Shown: piece after piece, positions 35,791 to 47,242 of the stretch
Layout of the letters: the number at the start of each line of letters is the position of its first letter
How positions within the stretch are numbered: the stretch's first letter is position 1
Assembly: GCA_019802505.1 (NCBI GenBank)
Contig: JAFMOC010000025.1
Coordinates: 402,501 to 466,500, forward strand
Direction of reading: 5' to 3'
Origin: Corydoras sp. C115
Taxonomy: Eukaryota; Chordata; Actinopteri; Siluriformes; Callichthyidae
Length of the DNA: 64,000 nucleotides
Notes under the pieces: generated by a model
Database searches by the model: none
Told to the model about the DNA's origin: nothing
What the model saw: only the letters and a program-made list of their open reading frames with translations
Program-made: the position numbers and the translations under genes

Positions 35791-36110
35791 CCGTTTTCTG
35801 CACGCATTCCGAAGCACCTTCAACCACCCTAACCAGGGCCTGACCTGCAGGGAGCCAGGCTGCCACTTCCGAGTTCTGTCCGTATGGAGCCGACTCCGCC
35901 GCTTGACTCCGAGACCCCCATGCAGGTGGAATCGATTCGTCTCTCCACATTGGAGCACAATTGGCGCATCTAGGAGGGGCTATGTATGTATTGCGGGGTG
36001 GCTATGCATCTTTTAAGCTCATGTCCTGTTTGCCCTAGGGCTGCAAGCCGAGGGGCCCGGAAGTCTATTACTTCAAAGACAGCGGGGGTAAGACCACACC
36101 AACATTCCCG

Positions 36111-36370
36111 ACCATTATGCAAGCCGCTTATGTTACCAGTGACTGTTACCATCGGAGTGCGAGTGTTCCGCACGCAGGCTTTAATTGACTCAGGCGCTGA
36201 GGGGAATTTCGTAGACTCCGCCTTAGCTGGACAATGGGGGTGACCACTAGTTTGCTTGAACCGGCCTTTCTCAGCTCGGCTGATGGCCGTCCTTTACATC
36301 TCGGGTTTATTTCGTCAGTTGTCAAAGCTTTGCTTTTATCTGTCAATAGTTGTCATAATGAGAGCCGCTG
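36111..36370 (+). pseudogene. Aspartic protease of the third Ty3/gypsy element
   Basis: VTIGVRVFRTQALIDSGAEG carries the DSG active-site motif at about 36184-36200. The frame stops at 36241 (TGA). Related residues (LSSADGRPLH) continue in a neighbouring frame. Everything 3' of this, including RT and integrase, is missing. Confidence 0.7.
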
Positions 36371-36750
36371 TGGGGACCCGGGTTAGAATAGGTCCCCGCC
36401 CCCTCCAGCGCTCGTAAGAGGTGAGCAATGAGGCGCCTTGTTTGCCGTGAGGTGCGACCCGTGTCTGAGGAGAAAGGGATCCTGGTGTTTGAGGGGAGTG
36501 ACGGCCGAGGCCATCATGTCCGCAACACAACACTTTGGCCCCGACTTCACATAGACGGGAGGTTGGAGTGGCCCAGTCCAATCAATCGGCTGGTCATAAC
36601 ATGCCCTAGGCGGTTGATATCCCTAGAAGGCACTGGCTTAGGGTCAATCGAGTGACAATAACATTGGTTGCTTGAGTATATCACTCTGTTGTTTATCTGC
36701 TGGAGTTCCGCGGCTCTGAACATCCCCTTGTTGGGCTCCGAGGTGGGTGG
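36371..36750. other. GC-richer DNA of unknown origin
   Basis: Between the protease relic and the LINE ORF1 piece. Holds a 75-codon plus frame at 36428 without recognisable motifs. Probably part of a mobile element, not proven. Confidence 0.3.
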
Positions 36751-36762
36751 GGAGTAGGAGTG

Positions 36763-37206
36763 ATGAACAAATCTACTCTAAATATGGAGAAATTAATGAG
36801 CAAAAGAAAGTTGATGGACTTGGACATTACGTACAGACGTGACGAAACATCCTTTATTCTGAACGATAATTGGAACCTTTTCATCCTTCTGGAATCTGCG
36901 ACACGATATGACCCTGACGAGACTGTCCCCGTTTGTGATACATAAAGGAATACTAGGTATAGTATTATTATAGTATAGGTATACTGTGAAGAATACCAGA
37001 AAGCTGAGATCTGGCCAAATATTAATTGAATGTGCGAAGAAATCACAAATGGAAACCCTTCTCCGCACAACAGAACTAGCTGGCATTCAGATAAAAACGC
37101 AAGCTCACTCTACTCTCAACAGCAGCAAAGGGATAATTCGAACTAAGGAACTTGACGGAATGGAAGACTCAGAGATCACAGCTGAACTGACCAGCCAAGG
37201 AATCTG
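36763..37206 (+). pseudogene. ORF1 (gag-like) fragment of a non-LTR retrotransposon
   Basis: KLRSGQILIECAKKSQMETL followed by TLNSSKGIIRTKELDGMEDS is the RNA-recognition-like part that precedes the zinc knuckles in ORF1 proteins of jockey/I-type LINEs. Frame changes near 36945-36990. The zinc knuckles are absent because the sequence switches to L2 at about 37205. Confidence 0.65.
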
Positions 37207-37226
37207 ACATCTGCAAAGTTCTTCTT

Positions 37227-37910
37227 GCCAGTAACCCAACTACTTGCCCCCTTGATTCCATCCCCTCCCACCTTCTTTAATCCATCGCCTCCATCAGACC
37301 AGTACTTACACACATCATTAACTCCTCTCTCATGTCTGGTACTTTTCCAATTAGTTTCAAACAGGCCATAGTCAAACCCCTACTCAAAAAACCTACGCTC
37401 AACCCAAATTTGGTCGAGAGCTACAGACCTGTTGCACTTTTACCTTTCCTGTCTAAAACACTTGAACGGGTGGTATCTACACAGGTCTCCAAATTTCTTA
37501 ATCAGAATAATCTCCTTGATCCCAATCGGTCCGGTTTTAGATGTGGTCACTCCACGGAGTCAGCATTGCTCTCTGTGATTGACTCACTTAAATCTGCCAA
37601 AGCCAAATCTCAATCCTCTGTCCTCATTCTGCTAGACCTTTCTGCAGCTTTTGATACAGTAAATCATCAGATTCTACTGTCCACTCTATCTGAATTAGGC
37701 TTTTCTGATACGACATTTCAATGGTTCCTATCACACAGGAAGGACCTTCAAAGTGTCATGGAATGGGGAGATCTCTAACTCTCACCAAGTACGCACTGGT
37801 GTGCCTCAGGGATCTGTACTTGGTCCTCTCCTCTTCTTACTATACTGAGCACAGTCATCCAGGTGCATAGTTTCTCTTACCACTGCTATGCTGATGACAC
37901 TCAGACACCG
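37227..37910 (+). pseudogene. L2 reverse transcriptase, N-terminal part
   Basis: Reads NPTTCPLDSIPSHLLQ, KPLLKKPTLNP, YRPVALLPFLSKTLERVV, SGFRCGHSTESALL, LILLDLSAAFDTVNH (motif A with its aspartate). A frameshift near 37750 precedes VPQGSVLGPLLF (motif B). CYADDTQ (motif C) is read near 37889, where an internal deletion begins. Confidence 0.85.
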
Positions 37911-38349
37911 GCTTGATTATTGTAATGCGCTACTTGCCGGTATCCCAGCTTCCACAACTCGTCAACTAATTCAAAACTCTGCAGCCCGACTTGTGTTTAA
38001 CCAGCCCCTTCGAACTCATGTCACGCCATTACTCATTTCCCTCCATTGGCTCTCTGTAGCTGCTCGCATTCAGTACAAGTCAATGACTCTGGCCTACAGA
38101 ACCATTTCTGGATCTTCCCCCTCCTACCTTTACTCTATCTTTTCAAAATACACTCCAGCTCGTTCACTTCGCTCCAGTAATGATTGCAGCCTGGTGATTC
38201 CACCTCACCGAGGAGCTAATTCTCACTCTGTGGCATTCACCACTGCAAAATGGTGGAACAATCTTCCCAACTCTGTCCGTAAGGCAGAATCACTGAGCAG
38301 TTTTAAGAAACTACTGAAGACGCATCTCTTTTACAAATACCTATTGTAG
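37905..38349 (+). pseudogene. L2 reverse transcriptase, C-terminal part
   Basis: HRLDYCNALLAGIP, LIQNSAARLVF, LHWLSVAARIQYK and WNNLPNSVRKAESLSSFKKL are typical of the L2 C-terminus. It is joined directly to YADDTQ, so some hundreds of bases of RT thumb sequence are missing. Confidence 0.85.
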
Positions 38350-38440
38350 AAAAAAAAAAATTTGATTTGAAAACTTCTGACTTGTAATGTCCTTTTTGTA
38401 AGTCGCTTTGGATAAAAGCGTCTGCTAAATGTAAATGTAA

Positions 38441-38814
38441 CAATGAGTATTCAGCTCCCCATCTTGTTTTGGCTAATATTTTTATTATACTGAGTGACCT
38501 TTGACATTTCTTTTTTAGTTGTTGAATGTGGGGAATGAAGGAGAATTTGTTGTCTATTATTAAGATACAGATACAAAGACCGTCTACATATAAAGAGAAC
38601 AAAATATTCGGATCTATGGATTATGTGATATTGTTAATTTTTATGCTAAAGAGGGTTCCTGACAGTATACTCCCTTGAGTTCTTGTGTGTGAGGTTTGGA
38701 AAATGTGTTGTTTACCTTCACTTTAAACTTCCTGTACTTTAAGAAGTTTTCAATGAATATGGGCAGTCATCCACATAGGCCCATTTGAAACATATCCTTT
38801 ACTAGACAAAATGA
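38441..38814. other. Intergenic DNA between two LINEs
   Basis: Nothing recognised. Confidence 0.4.
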
Positions 38815-39440
38815 AAAGCCCTTAAACCCCCAAAGAACAAGCCGAAGCGACAGTGGCATAACTCCCTGTTATGTTGTTATTTAAGGAAGAAGCCTTGGGA
38901 GGACCAAGACTCAGTGGGGGACTCATCCTCCTTGAGCGGCCAGGCAGCAACAGCATTGTAGGACAGCCATGTACAGATATTTAACAACTGGAAAACTATA
39001 TGTGAGCTCATTAAGGGGGTCCTGCAGGATGGCCAGTCCAATTAATATTCAGGTTCCATCCAGTATTCGTCGGCAGAGCCATGGATGAAGGTCTGAATAC
39101 ACCTTCAGGAAGCTAGTCACACCTCAAAAGAAATAGACAAGGAAGGCAGTTAGAGATAATAATAAAGCACAGCATTTAATTAATAAGTGATTGATTGACA
39201 CAGTGCAGCTTGTGACTCCGGCATCACTAACTAGAGCAGCATAACCAAAAGAGGCAGATACTGCAGACTCTACATAGTTGAGATGGCTCCCCGGAACAGC
39301 ATCATTTCAGCGCCACACCCCCCCATTAATGATGAGGTGGGTGAAGGGGTGAAATGCCAGTATACACCGATCGCAGATTACCACCCCAACACAGCCAAGC
39401 CTGAGATCTACATCTTTATCTACAGGGGATTAATTAAACG
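38815..39440 (-). mobile_element. 3' untranslated part of LINE A
   Basis: Shares segments with 50345-50590 (opposite strand; GGAGGACCAAGACTCAGTGG) and with 52370-52570 (CACAGTGCAGC, GGAATAGCATCATTT-like). At 52370 the segment joins LINE-coding DNA, so I read this as the 3' UTR of LINE A, separated from its coding part by the R2-like insertion. Confidence 0.55.
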
Positions 39441-39495
39441 CAAGCTTAAATAAATGTGTTTTTAATTTATTTTTTAAATTTATTTTTTTTACATC

Positions 39496-41341
39496 ATCTT
39501 CGCTGTGGCTGGTGAAAGAATCCCTTTACTGGCAGAAGCACCTGTGAGAAGCCTCGGCAGAATGTACATGGCAGACCTCTCTGACAAGAACATGGCCTCA
39601 GCCGTTACAGCCCAACTTCAGGAGGGCCTCCACAAAATTGACCAGTGCCCCCTACCAGGGAAGTTTAAGGTGTGGTGTTACCAGTTTACACGATACCATC
39701 GCCTAATGTGGCCCCTAAAACTGAGTGACATCACCATGACCACAGTCTTGAAGCTGGAGGCAAAGGCCAACAACTTTATCCGGAAGTGGCTCGGCCTTCC
39801 ACGTTCCCTCTCCACCACGGCACTGTTTGGGAGAAACATCCTGCAGCTCCCACTGCAGTCCATCAGCTTGGGATATAAAAAGGAGAAGGTGAGACTCCAC
39901 TTCGAACTGAGAGATTCTACGGACCCAGCAATTCGAGCTGCCAACCCTCAGATTCGCAGTGGACGGAAGTGGAATGTATCCCAAGCAGTTGACCAGGCAG
40001 CTGAACGGATGAAGCACCAGGAGATTGTTGGTGTTACACAGTCGGGCAGATCTGGTCTAGGATGGGCAGCAGCACCAAAGAGCTGGTCCAAAGCAACCAG
40101 GAAGGAGAGGAAGGATCTTGTGATCTCTGAAGTTGCCAAAATGGAGGAGGAAACCTACAAGATTACAGCAGTGAGCCAGCAACAGCAAGGCAGATGGACT
40201 ACTTGGGAGGCCGTGCTAAACAGAACCATCACTTGGGCCGATTTGTGGAGAACTCCCCAGGCAGACTGAGCTTCCGGATTAGGGCCACATACGACACCTT
40301 ACCGAGTCCCCGAAACCTCCTCACCTGGTTTGGCACAGAAGAACGCTGCCATCTCTGTAGTTCTCCAAATCCAACTCTTAAGCACATCCTCTCCGGATGC
40401 AAGACAGCGCTGTCACAGGGAAGGTACAGGTGGCGGCACGACAAGGTCCTGCGCAAGCTCGCAGAGATCCTGGAAGTCCGCAGACAGCAGGTAAATCATA
40501 CAGCAAGCCTCCCCACATCCCCGAAGTGGATCCAGTTTACCAGGCCAGGGACGACAGCACGGCGCAGCACGGGGACAGAGCGATCGCTCTTTTCGCTAGG
40601 AGCTGAGTGGCAGTTTGCAGCCGACCTCAGCCGCCAACTGAAATTCCCGGCAGAGATAACTGTAACATCTCTGCGCCCAGACATCGTGCTCTGGTCAGAA
40701 CCTGCCAAAGCCGTCATCATGGTAGAGTTGACAGTCCCATGGGAGGAGCACATGGAGTCCGCGTACGAACGGAAGAAGGACAAGTACACAGAGCTGGCAG
40801 CAACATGCTCACAAGCTGGGTGGAGACCTTTCATCTTCCCAGTGGAGGTCGGATGCAGGGGCTTCACTGGGACATCCACACAGAGGTTACTGAAAACTCT
40901 GGGTGTTACAGGCTCTAACAGGAGGCGAGCTCTTCGTGATCTTGCAGAGGAGGCGGAGGAAGGGAGCTTCTGGCTATGGCTTAGAAGGAAGGATAGCACA
41001 TGGGGAAAAGAAGGCTCTTGAGGGAGACGTTTTGGTATGCGGTCAGGTCTGTGCTTGACTCAGGGAGATGGACGTCCCTGCCATGCACAGTCCCCTGCGA
41101 CTCATCTCACACACAACAATAACACTGGGGTCAGAGTGGGGTGAATATAGATCCTTCAGCAGGCTGCAAGGGGTGGCAGGGAGACGTCCCTGTCGCTGCT
41201 CCACCACCCAGAGATGTTCTGGGGATAATGGAGCGAAACATCAGTGAAGGGTGGCCCCCAGCTGATGACCCTGCAGTCTGCACAATGGCACCGTCGGAGG
41301 TGCGTCAGGCAGAAATGCCAAGCAGGTGTGATCACCTGTGC
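39496..41341 (+). mobile_element. 5'-truncated non-LTR element with restriction-like endonuclease (R2 superclade)
   Basis: Insert of about 1.85 kb carrying the C-terminal third of the single ORF typical of R2/R4/NeSL/Hero-type LINEs plus a 3' UTR. A 7-bp TTACATC occurs at 39489-39495 and 41342-41348 and may be the target duplication. Exact clade not decidable without alignment. Confidence 0.75.
39505..41021 (+). pseudogene. RT C-terminus and REL-endonuclease of an R2-superclade LINE, frameshifted
   Basis: First frame (39505-40269) starts in the post-RT region (LLAEAPVRSLGRMY, QFTRYHRLMWPL, KWLGLPRSLSTTALFG). One base is lost near 40255-40262, after which the frame to 41021 reads RLSFRIRATYDTLPSPRNL. 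It then holds the CCHC knuckle CHLCSSPNPTLKHILSGC and the PD-(D/E)xK-type nuclease: SLRPDIVLWS, VELTVPWEEHMESAYERK and VEVGCRGF. This nuclease makes the sequence-specific nick that primes reverse transcription. The RT catalytic motifs are absent because of 5' truncation. Apart from the one shift the frame is clean, so the copy is fairly young. Confidence 0.85.
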
Positions 41342-42600
41342 TTACATCTTTTAAAGATTATTAGTGATTCAGAACCATGAACAGTAACTGGAAGGCTATT
41401 CCAAATTTGAGGAGCCTTGTGGGAGAACGCTCTTCCACCAGCAGTAATTTTATTTATTCTAGGAGCTAAGAGTAAACCAGCACCTTGAGATCGGAGCTTG
41501 CATGTTGGCTTGTACAATTGAATCAGATCACTCAGATACTGTGGAGCCTGATTATGTAGAATTTTATATGTTATCAATAAAATTTTGTACTCAATATGAA
41601 ACTTAACTGGTAGCCAGTGCAAGTTTGATAACACAGGACTGATATGATCAAACTTTCTGGTTTTAGTTAAAACTCTAGCTGCAGCATTTTACACAATTTG
41701 TAATTTATGTAATTATTTATTATAACATCCAGTCAGAAGGGAATTACAATAATCTAACTTTGAGGTAATAAAAGCATTAATTAGTTTTTCTGCATCTTGG
41801 AGGGAGAGGATATTTCGTAGCTTCGAAATGTTACGAAGGTGAAAAAATGCAAATGTTCTTTGTAAAGGAGAGATCTGAATCAATAATGACACCGAGATTA
41901 TTTACAGATGAAATGGGTCTAATTAAACAGTTATCAAGGTTTATCATAGTGTTAGAAGCTTTGTTAATTTTGTCCCTGAATTTAGAATTTAGCAGTAGGA
42001 AGTTTTTTGACATCCATATTTTAATATCTTGGTCCTCAAGCTTACTGACTGAATGAACATCATTAGGGTTAGCTGAAATATATATACACAGTATAACTGT
42101 GTATTATCTGCATAAGAGTGGAAACTGATTCCATGTTTACAAATAATTTATCTCAATGGAAGCATATATAACGCAAATAGGAGTGGACCCAGAACTGACC
42201 CTTGCGGAACACAATATTTAACTTTAGTAAGATCAGAACATTGGTTGTCAACACATGTGAATTGATATCGATCTGCCAGGTAGGATTTAAACCACTGGAG
42301 TGCAGATCCTGTAATGCCCACAGTGTTTTCTAATCTATCAACTAAGATGTTATGGTCTATAGTGTCAAAGGCTGCACTAAGTTCTAATAATACAAGGAAA
42401 GAGATTTGGTTATTATCAGAGGACATTAATAAGTCATTAATGACTTTAATTAAGGCTGTCTCAGTGCTATGATGAGACCTAAAACCTGATTGAAAAGCTT
42501 CATGAACATTATTAGTTAGAAGATGGTGATTCAGCTGGTTGAACACAATTTTTTCCAGGCTTTTAGAGACAAAAGGAAGGCTTGATATTTGTCTATAGTT
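41332..42600 (-). pseudogene. Reverse transcriptase of LINE A, inactive
   Basis: Reads FQSGFRSHHSTETALIK, LLELSAAFDTIDHNIL (motif A), VPQGSVLGPLLFALY (motif B), HSYADNTQLY (motif C) and the C-terminal LHWLPVKFHIEYKILL ... PQIWNSLPVTV. Two catalytic positions differ from the family: the motif A aspartate (LLDLSAAFD expected) is glutamate, and the second aspartate of YADD is asparagine. Frameshifts lie near 42147 and 41640. Confidence 0.82.
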
Positions 42601-43132
42601 ATCAGTATCTAAATAGTTGATATTTGATTGATATTTGTCTATAGTTGGACAGTAGAGGATCTAAATTAGTGTTTTTAAGTAATGGTTTAATGACTGCACA
42701 CTTCAGATTTTTGGGGACATAGCCTATTTTAAGTGATGAATTTATAATGTTTATAAAAGGCTCTGTAATATTTGGTAGGAGGTCTTTAAGCAGGTTTGTA
42801 GGTATTGGGTCTAACAGACAGGATTTTGTCTTTGATTGTGTAATTAATGAGACAAGCTCTTTTTTAGATATGGGGTTAAAGGTATATAATTCTTGTACTA
42901 TATTATTTTCTCTACCACTAGATTTTTCAGAAATCGTTGAGGGTTGATTATTGATTACGCTACAGAATGCATTAGATGATTTAAGTCAATGTTTTCAATT
43001 TTATCACAAGAAATTCATGAAATCATTGCTGCTGAACTGTGAGTGAATCTGTGAATCTGTGAATTTTGTTGTTCTTTATTAATTCAGAATAATATTTAGT
43101 CTTCGCTGCATTGAGTGCATGTTTGTACTCAG

Positions 43133-43133
<1 letters not shown>

Positions 43134-43195
<62 letters not shown>
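43134..43195. repeat. (TA)n microsatellite
   Basis: About 30 TA units inside LINE A. Confidence 0.97.
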
Positions 43196-43198
<3 letters not shown>

Positions 43199-43262
43199 CT
43201 TCCATTCAACCCTAAATACCTCTAATTTAGTTTGTCTCCATTTACGCTCTATGGTTCTAGTG

Positions 43263-44385
43263 CAGGGGTGCCCACACTTTTCTGGCCCGAGATCTACTTT
43301 TCCATTGGACAGGTCATCGAGTTCTACCGGGGTCAATCTCTATGTTTTAGGCTTTTATATTGAAACCTGTTTACACATGTTACATGTTAGTGTTTTCGAA
43401 TCTGTTAAAATTGCTCTTTTATTAAACACATTCCAGCAAATAGCATGGAGAAAACCTGAGAAAACCCTAGTTACACCAAACCACCAAACACACAGTAAAG
43501 AGCACAAATGTAAATCAATCAATGTAACCCACATTTCCCTAAACCGAACATTCATCCATCCATCTATTATCTTCCGCTTTATGCTCTATTAGGGTCACGG
43601 GGGGGTTCCCCATGCCCATCCAGGGGAGAACACTTCGGGCGCTGGGCAGATACACCCAGAACAGGACGGCAATCTATCGCTGGGCACACACACACACACA
43701 CACACACTCTATATGGGGCAATTTGGAGAATTCAATTGACCTTGATCCATGTTTTTGGACTGTGGGAAGAAACCGGAGAGCCCGGAGGAAAGCCACGCGG
43801 ACACGGCGAGAACATGGAGACTCCACCCAGATTGGGATTTGAACTGGGAATCCCTAGCGCTGAGAGGAGAACATGATAAACCACTAAGCCACTGTGCTGC
43901 CCCAAACAGAACATGAACAGTAATAAAACCAAATGCTTTTTGAGTTTGACATTGTAAAAAAATATTCACCCCCCACGCCAAATGAAAGTACAACATTTTA
44001 GTTCTTTTTGAGCTTCACTCGTCCTTCACTCATCTTGTCAGTCAAATAAAGTGTAAAAACGCAAACAGAAATTATCTAATGTAATGTAATGTAATGTAAA
44101 TCTAATGTAGATGATTCGTGAGGCAGTGCTTCGGATTTAGTCACGGAGGCGTGGCCACACACCGGTTTTGGAAACAGCGAGAGAGACGGGGGGGACAGAC
44201 CGCTCGCTTGCAGAACGATAGAGATTCAGATTCAGAATGAATCACATTGTGTGTGAATGTGTGTATAAGCGCTTCCGATACTGTGCTGTAATAAAAAGTG
44301 CTGATACGTGATAAACACTTTTTTTTCTCAAACCTCCATCGCGATCGACCTGACTCCCCTCCGATCGACGTATTGAGCACCCCTG
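43263..44385. mobile_element. Non-autonomous hAT-type transposon
   Basis: Ends are inverted, CAGGGGTGCCCACAC at the left and the complement of CAGGGGTGCTCAATA at the right. The element is flanked by 8-bp near-duplicates TTCTAGTG (43255-43262) and TTCTAGTT (44386-44393), the hAT signature. Length 1123 bp, with no transposase. A SINE sits inside. LINE A resumes directly afterwards. Confidence 0.82.
43550..43902 (-). mobile_element. DANA/Mermaid-type SINE nested in the hAT element
   Basis: Complete minus-strand copy with (CATC)n tail. Flanks AAACCGAACAT and AAACAGAACAT agree at 10 of 11 bases, a probable target duplication. Confidence 0.9.
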
Positions 44386-44417
44386 TTCTAGTTGTTTGTT
44401 TTAGGGCACGTGTTTGA

Positions 44418-45104
44418 TCATGGAACAAGTCTTTTATCTTTAATCCTTTTTAGTTTAACTGGAGCGACACTGTGTAAGGTTGTAGAAAACACATGTTTAA
44501 AGTATTCAGCTGTGTTTTCAGGTTCATCGGTTCCTGATGCTGGTTTAATGTTTAATTCAGGTAAATGTTGTAGGAATGACGCAGCAGTAGAGGGAATGAT
44601 TGTACGTTTCACATCATATCGCAGTTTAATGACTGTATCAATATCAGTTTCTAAATCATAGGTTATCAAATAATGATCAGAGTTGACCTCATTTAGTGGA
44701 ACAATATTTAAATTATTAATGTTAATACCATGTGATAAAACTAAGTCTAATGTATGTTTACAGCGATTTGTTTCACCAACCACACTTTGAGTAACGCCCA
44801 TGAAATCGAGGATAGAGTCAAAGATTAATTTGAATGAGTCTAGTGAGTTTTCAAAGTGAACATTGAAGTCACTGACTATTAAGGCCTTGTCTGATGATAT
44901 TACTATGTTAGAAAGAAATTCACCAAATTCTTTAATAAACTCTGTATATGGGCCTGGAGGGAGGTATACGGTAATAAGTTGCATTAGATTGGATTTATTC
45001 TTCAATGAAGATGAGCTTCTTATATTGAGTACAAGAGCTTCAAAGGATTTTGACTCATTTATTATTAAGTGTAACATTATGTTTTCTTTATAGATCGTAG
45101 CCAC
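44418..45104 (-). pseudogene. Endonuclease domain of LINE A
   Basis: A 228-codon frame of the APE-like endonuclease that nicks target DNA. VYLPPGPYTEFIKEFGEFLS, ALIVSDFNVHFEN (usually GDFN; here S replaces G), HTLDLVLSHGI and VNSDHYLITYDL are in the right order. The N-terminal part lies beyond 45104 in decayed sequence. The frame then runs towards the RT linker (IIPSTAASFLQHLPEL). Confidence 0.85.
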
Positions 45105-45240
45105 TCCACCTCCTCGTCCACTAAGACATGGTTTATGAGCATAAGTATAACCAGGTGCAGAGGCATTATTTAATGTTAAGTATTCATTTGCCCTAATCCA
45201 GGTTTCTGTGAGACAAAAGTCATTTTGTGATGATATCTAT

Positions 45241-45890
45241 GATATCTGGCAAACAAAAAAGTCAATAGATTTTTATTTATGCAGTTGCTGGCATCCTTAA
45301 TCAGCCACCAAGACTGGCCCCCAGGAGAGAATGTGCACTCCTTAAAAACAAAAAAAGTCTGAAAGTATTAGATACACGCTTCACATACTGAGGTTTTCCT
45401 CTCTACCTTGGGTCTTGTATTTTGTCATGAAAGTGGCAAATTGTGAAAATTGTGAGTGAGAAATGTTTATTAGCATGTTTAGGTAGAATCAAAGCTTTCT
45501 CAAGAAACTTCGCTTCAACATAATTACTAATGGACATAGGCAGGAACAAAAAACCTACTGAGACAAAAAGTAGAAAATAAGGAGAAAAAGAGATCCCCAT
45601 TCTAAAAAAGCAAAGAATGTTGGAAGTGTATAAATTTCCCCAAAGACTTCTCTCCTAAAGGAAAAACAGCATACATTTAGCTAAACTAATAGAAAAGACT
45701 GAGTTTAATAAGTAAGTATTTGTAGTCTCTGTGGTATGTCAAAAAATTCAGTTCTATATCTGTATATCTCTGTAAATTTTTGAAGGACGAGCCCTGTACT
45801 CTAAAGAAATGTAATAAACCCTAGCCTATTTTGCTATAAACTATCCTCACACACATAAGAACTTGAATGGCATTCTATTCTTAATCTATA
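45241..45890. other. AT-rich intergenic DNA
   Basis: Nothing recognised. Confidence 0.45.
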
Positions 45891-45894
45891 TGGT

Positions 45895-46210
45895 TTATAG
45901 GGTTTTATATGACATTGGATCATGCTTCGTAGCTATAACAGCTTCAACTCTTCTGGGAAGGCTTTTCATAAAGTTTAGCATGATTATATGAATTTTTGAC
46001 CATTCTTTCAGAACCGCATTTACGAGGTCAGAAGCTGATGTTTTATGAAAAATCCTGACTGACAGTTTCCGCTTTAATTCATCCCAAAGGCGTTTTATTG
46101 GACTCAGGTCAGGGCAGTAAAATTCATCCATACCAAACATCCATGTTTTGATGGATCTTGCTTTGTTCACTGGTAATCAGTCATGTTGGAACAGGAAGGG
46201 GCCATCCTCG
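45895..46210 (-). pseudogene. Tc1-like transposase C-terminal fragment
   Basis: The minus frame reads PDLSPIKRLWDELKRKL (the glutamate of NPIExLW is replaced by lysine, so the third catalytic residue is lost), then VLKEWSKIH and SLPRRVEAVIATKHDPMSYK, a typical Tc1 C-terminus. Different family from 8430-10036. The rest is lost. Confidence 0.8.
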
Positions 46211-46747
46211 CATTGGCTTCTAATTTGTTTTAACACCACTGACATTTGACTGTGGAAATATTATGACTGGACTTTTTGCACAGGTGTTATACAATCATAG
46301 TACCATGCTGGAATATATTAAGATTCTGAGAGCCATTCTTTCACAAATGTTTGTAAAAACAGCCTGCATGTCTGGGTGCTTGGTTTCATACACCTGATGC
46401 CATGGAAATAATTAGACCTTAATTCAGTGATTTGGGTGTGTAAGTGAAAACCTTTGGTGATATAGCGAATGTCTACCTTAATGCAATAGCTTGTAAATAT
46501 AAATATATAAGGCTAAATATAAATCAGAGACAGTAACTTATTTGTTGTTGTTGAGCTTTTGTTGGTCATACTTAAATTTTTTTTATCAATATTCACGAGA
46601 TGTTGCTTATAGAATGCTGTATTCTTAATTTTGCAGTGTTATTAAGTTACAATGCACACTAACACACCAATACCACTCTCTGTTGTGGTCTTATTGGGCA
46701 CTTCACAATTAAAAACCAAAATAAAGGGATTTAATTATTTATTTTTC
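46211..46747. other. AT-rich intergenic DNA
   Basis: Nothing recognised except perhaps further Tc1 remains near 46180-46240. Confidence 0.4.
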
Positions 46748-47091
46748 ATTCATTCATTATCTTCTGCTTTATCCTATATTAAGGTCGCGGGGGTGTTCCC
46801 CATGCCCATCCAGGGGAGAACGTTTCGGGCGCTGGGCAGATACACCCAGGACAGGGCACCAATCTATTGCTGGGCACACACTCACACACACAGACACATA
46901 CTGTATGGGGCAATTTGGAGAACTAATTTGACTTGATCCATGTATTTGGACTGTGGGAGGAAACCGGAGAACCCGGAGGAAACCCACACAGACACGGGGA
47001 GAACATGGAAACTCCACCCAGATGGAGATTCAAACCGGGAATCCCTAGTGCTGAGAGGCGAACGTGCTAACCACTAAGCCACCGTGCCGCC
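46748..47091 (-). mobile_element. DANA/Mermaid-type SINE, full length
   Basis: Complete copy with (ATTC)n tail on the plus strand. Flanks (TTAATTATTTATT and TAACAATTTATT) may be a worn target duplication. Confidence 0.92.
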
Positions 47092-47242
47092 TAACAATTT
47101 ATTTAAAAGATGAAAAAAAAAGAGCCTAAAGTATCCAAATCTGTATTGTGATTACCTGCACTAAAGTACACTTGCCATCACAGTCATGAATGTGCTTTAA
47201 TTTTTAAAGTATAATTAATTAGATTTTAATCTACTACATTTT

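Larger units (their letters stand above)
37205..38440 (+). mobile_element. L2-clade LINE fragment, internally deleted
   Basis: Contains the RT start and the C-terminus of an L2 element and ends GTAAGTCGCTTTGGATAAAA then GCGTCTGCTAAATG, the L2 3' end that is also borrowed by the SINE at 12980. The 5' end adjoins a different LINE's ORF1. Confidence 0.88.
41349..45240 (-). mobile_element. LINE A, minus strand, L2/CR1/Rex1-like, interrupted
   Basis: Endonuclease at 44418-45104, RT at about 42083-42900 and C-terminus at 41332-41634, all minus strand. The stretch is interrupted by a (TA)n tract (43134-43195) and a hAT-type insertion (43263-44385). A second, more decayed copy is LINE B at 52370-53560 and 59455-59520. 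Confidence 0.85.

Noticed and set aside
40496..40999. 167-codon minus frame opposite the REL-endonuclease
   Set aside because: Antisense shadow of a well-supported coding region.
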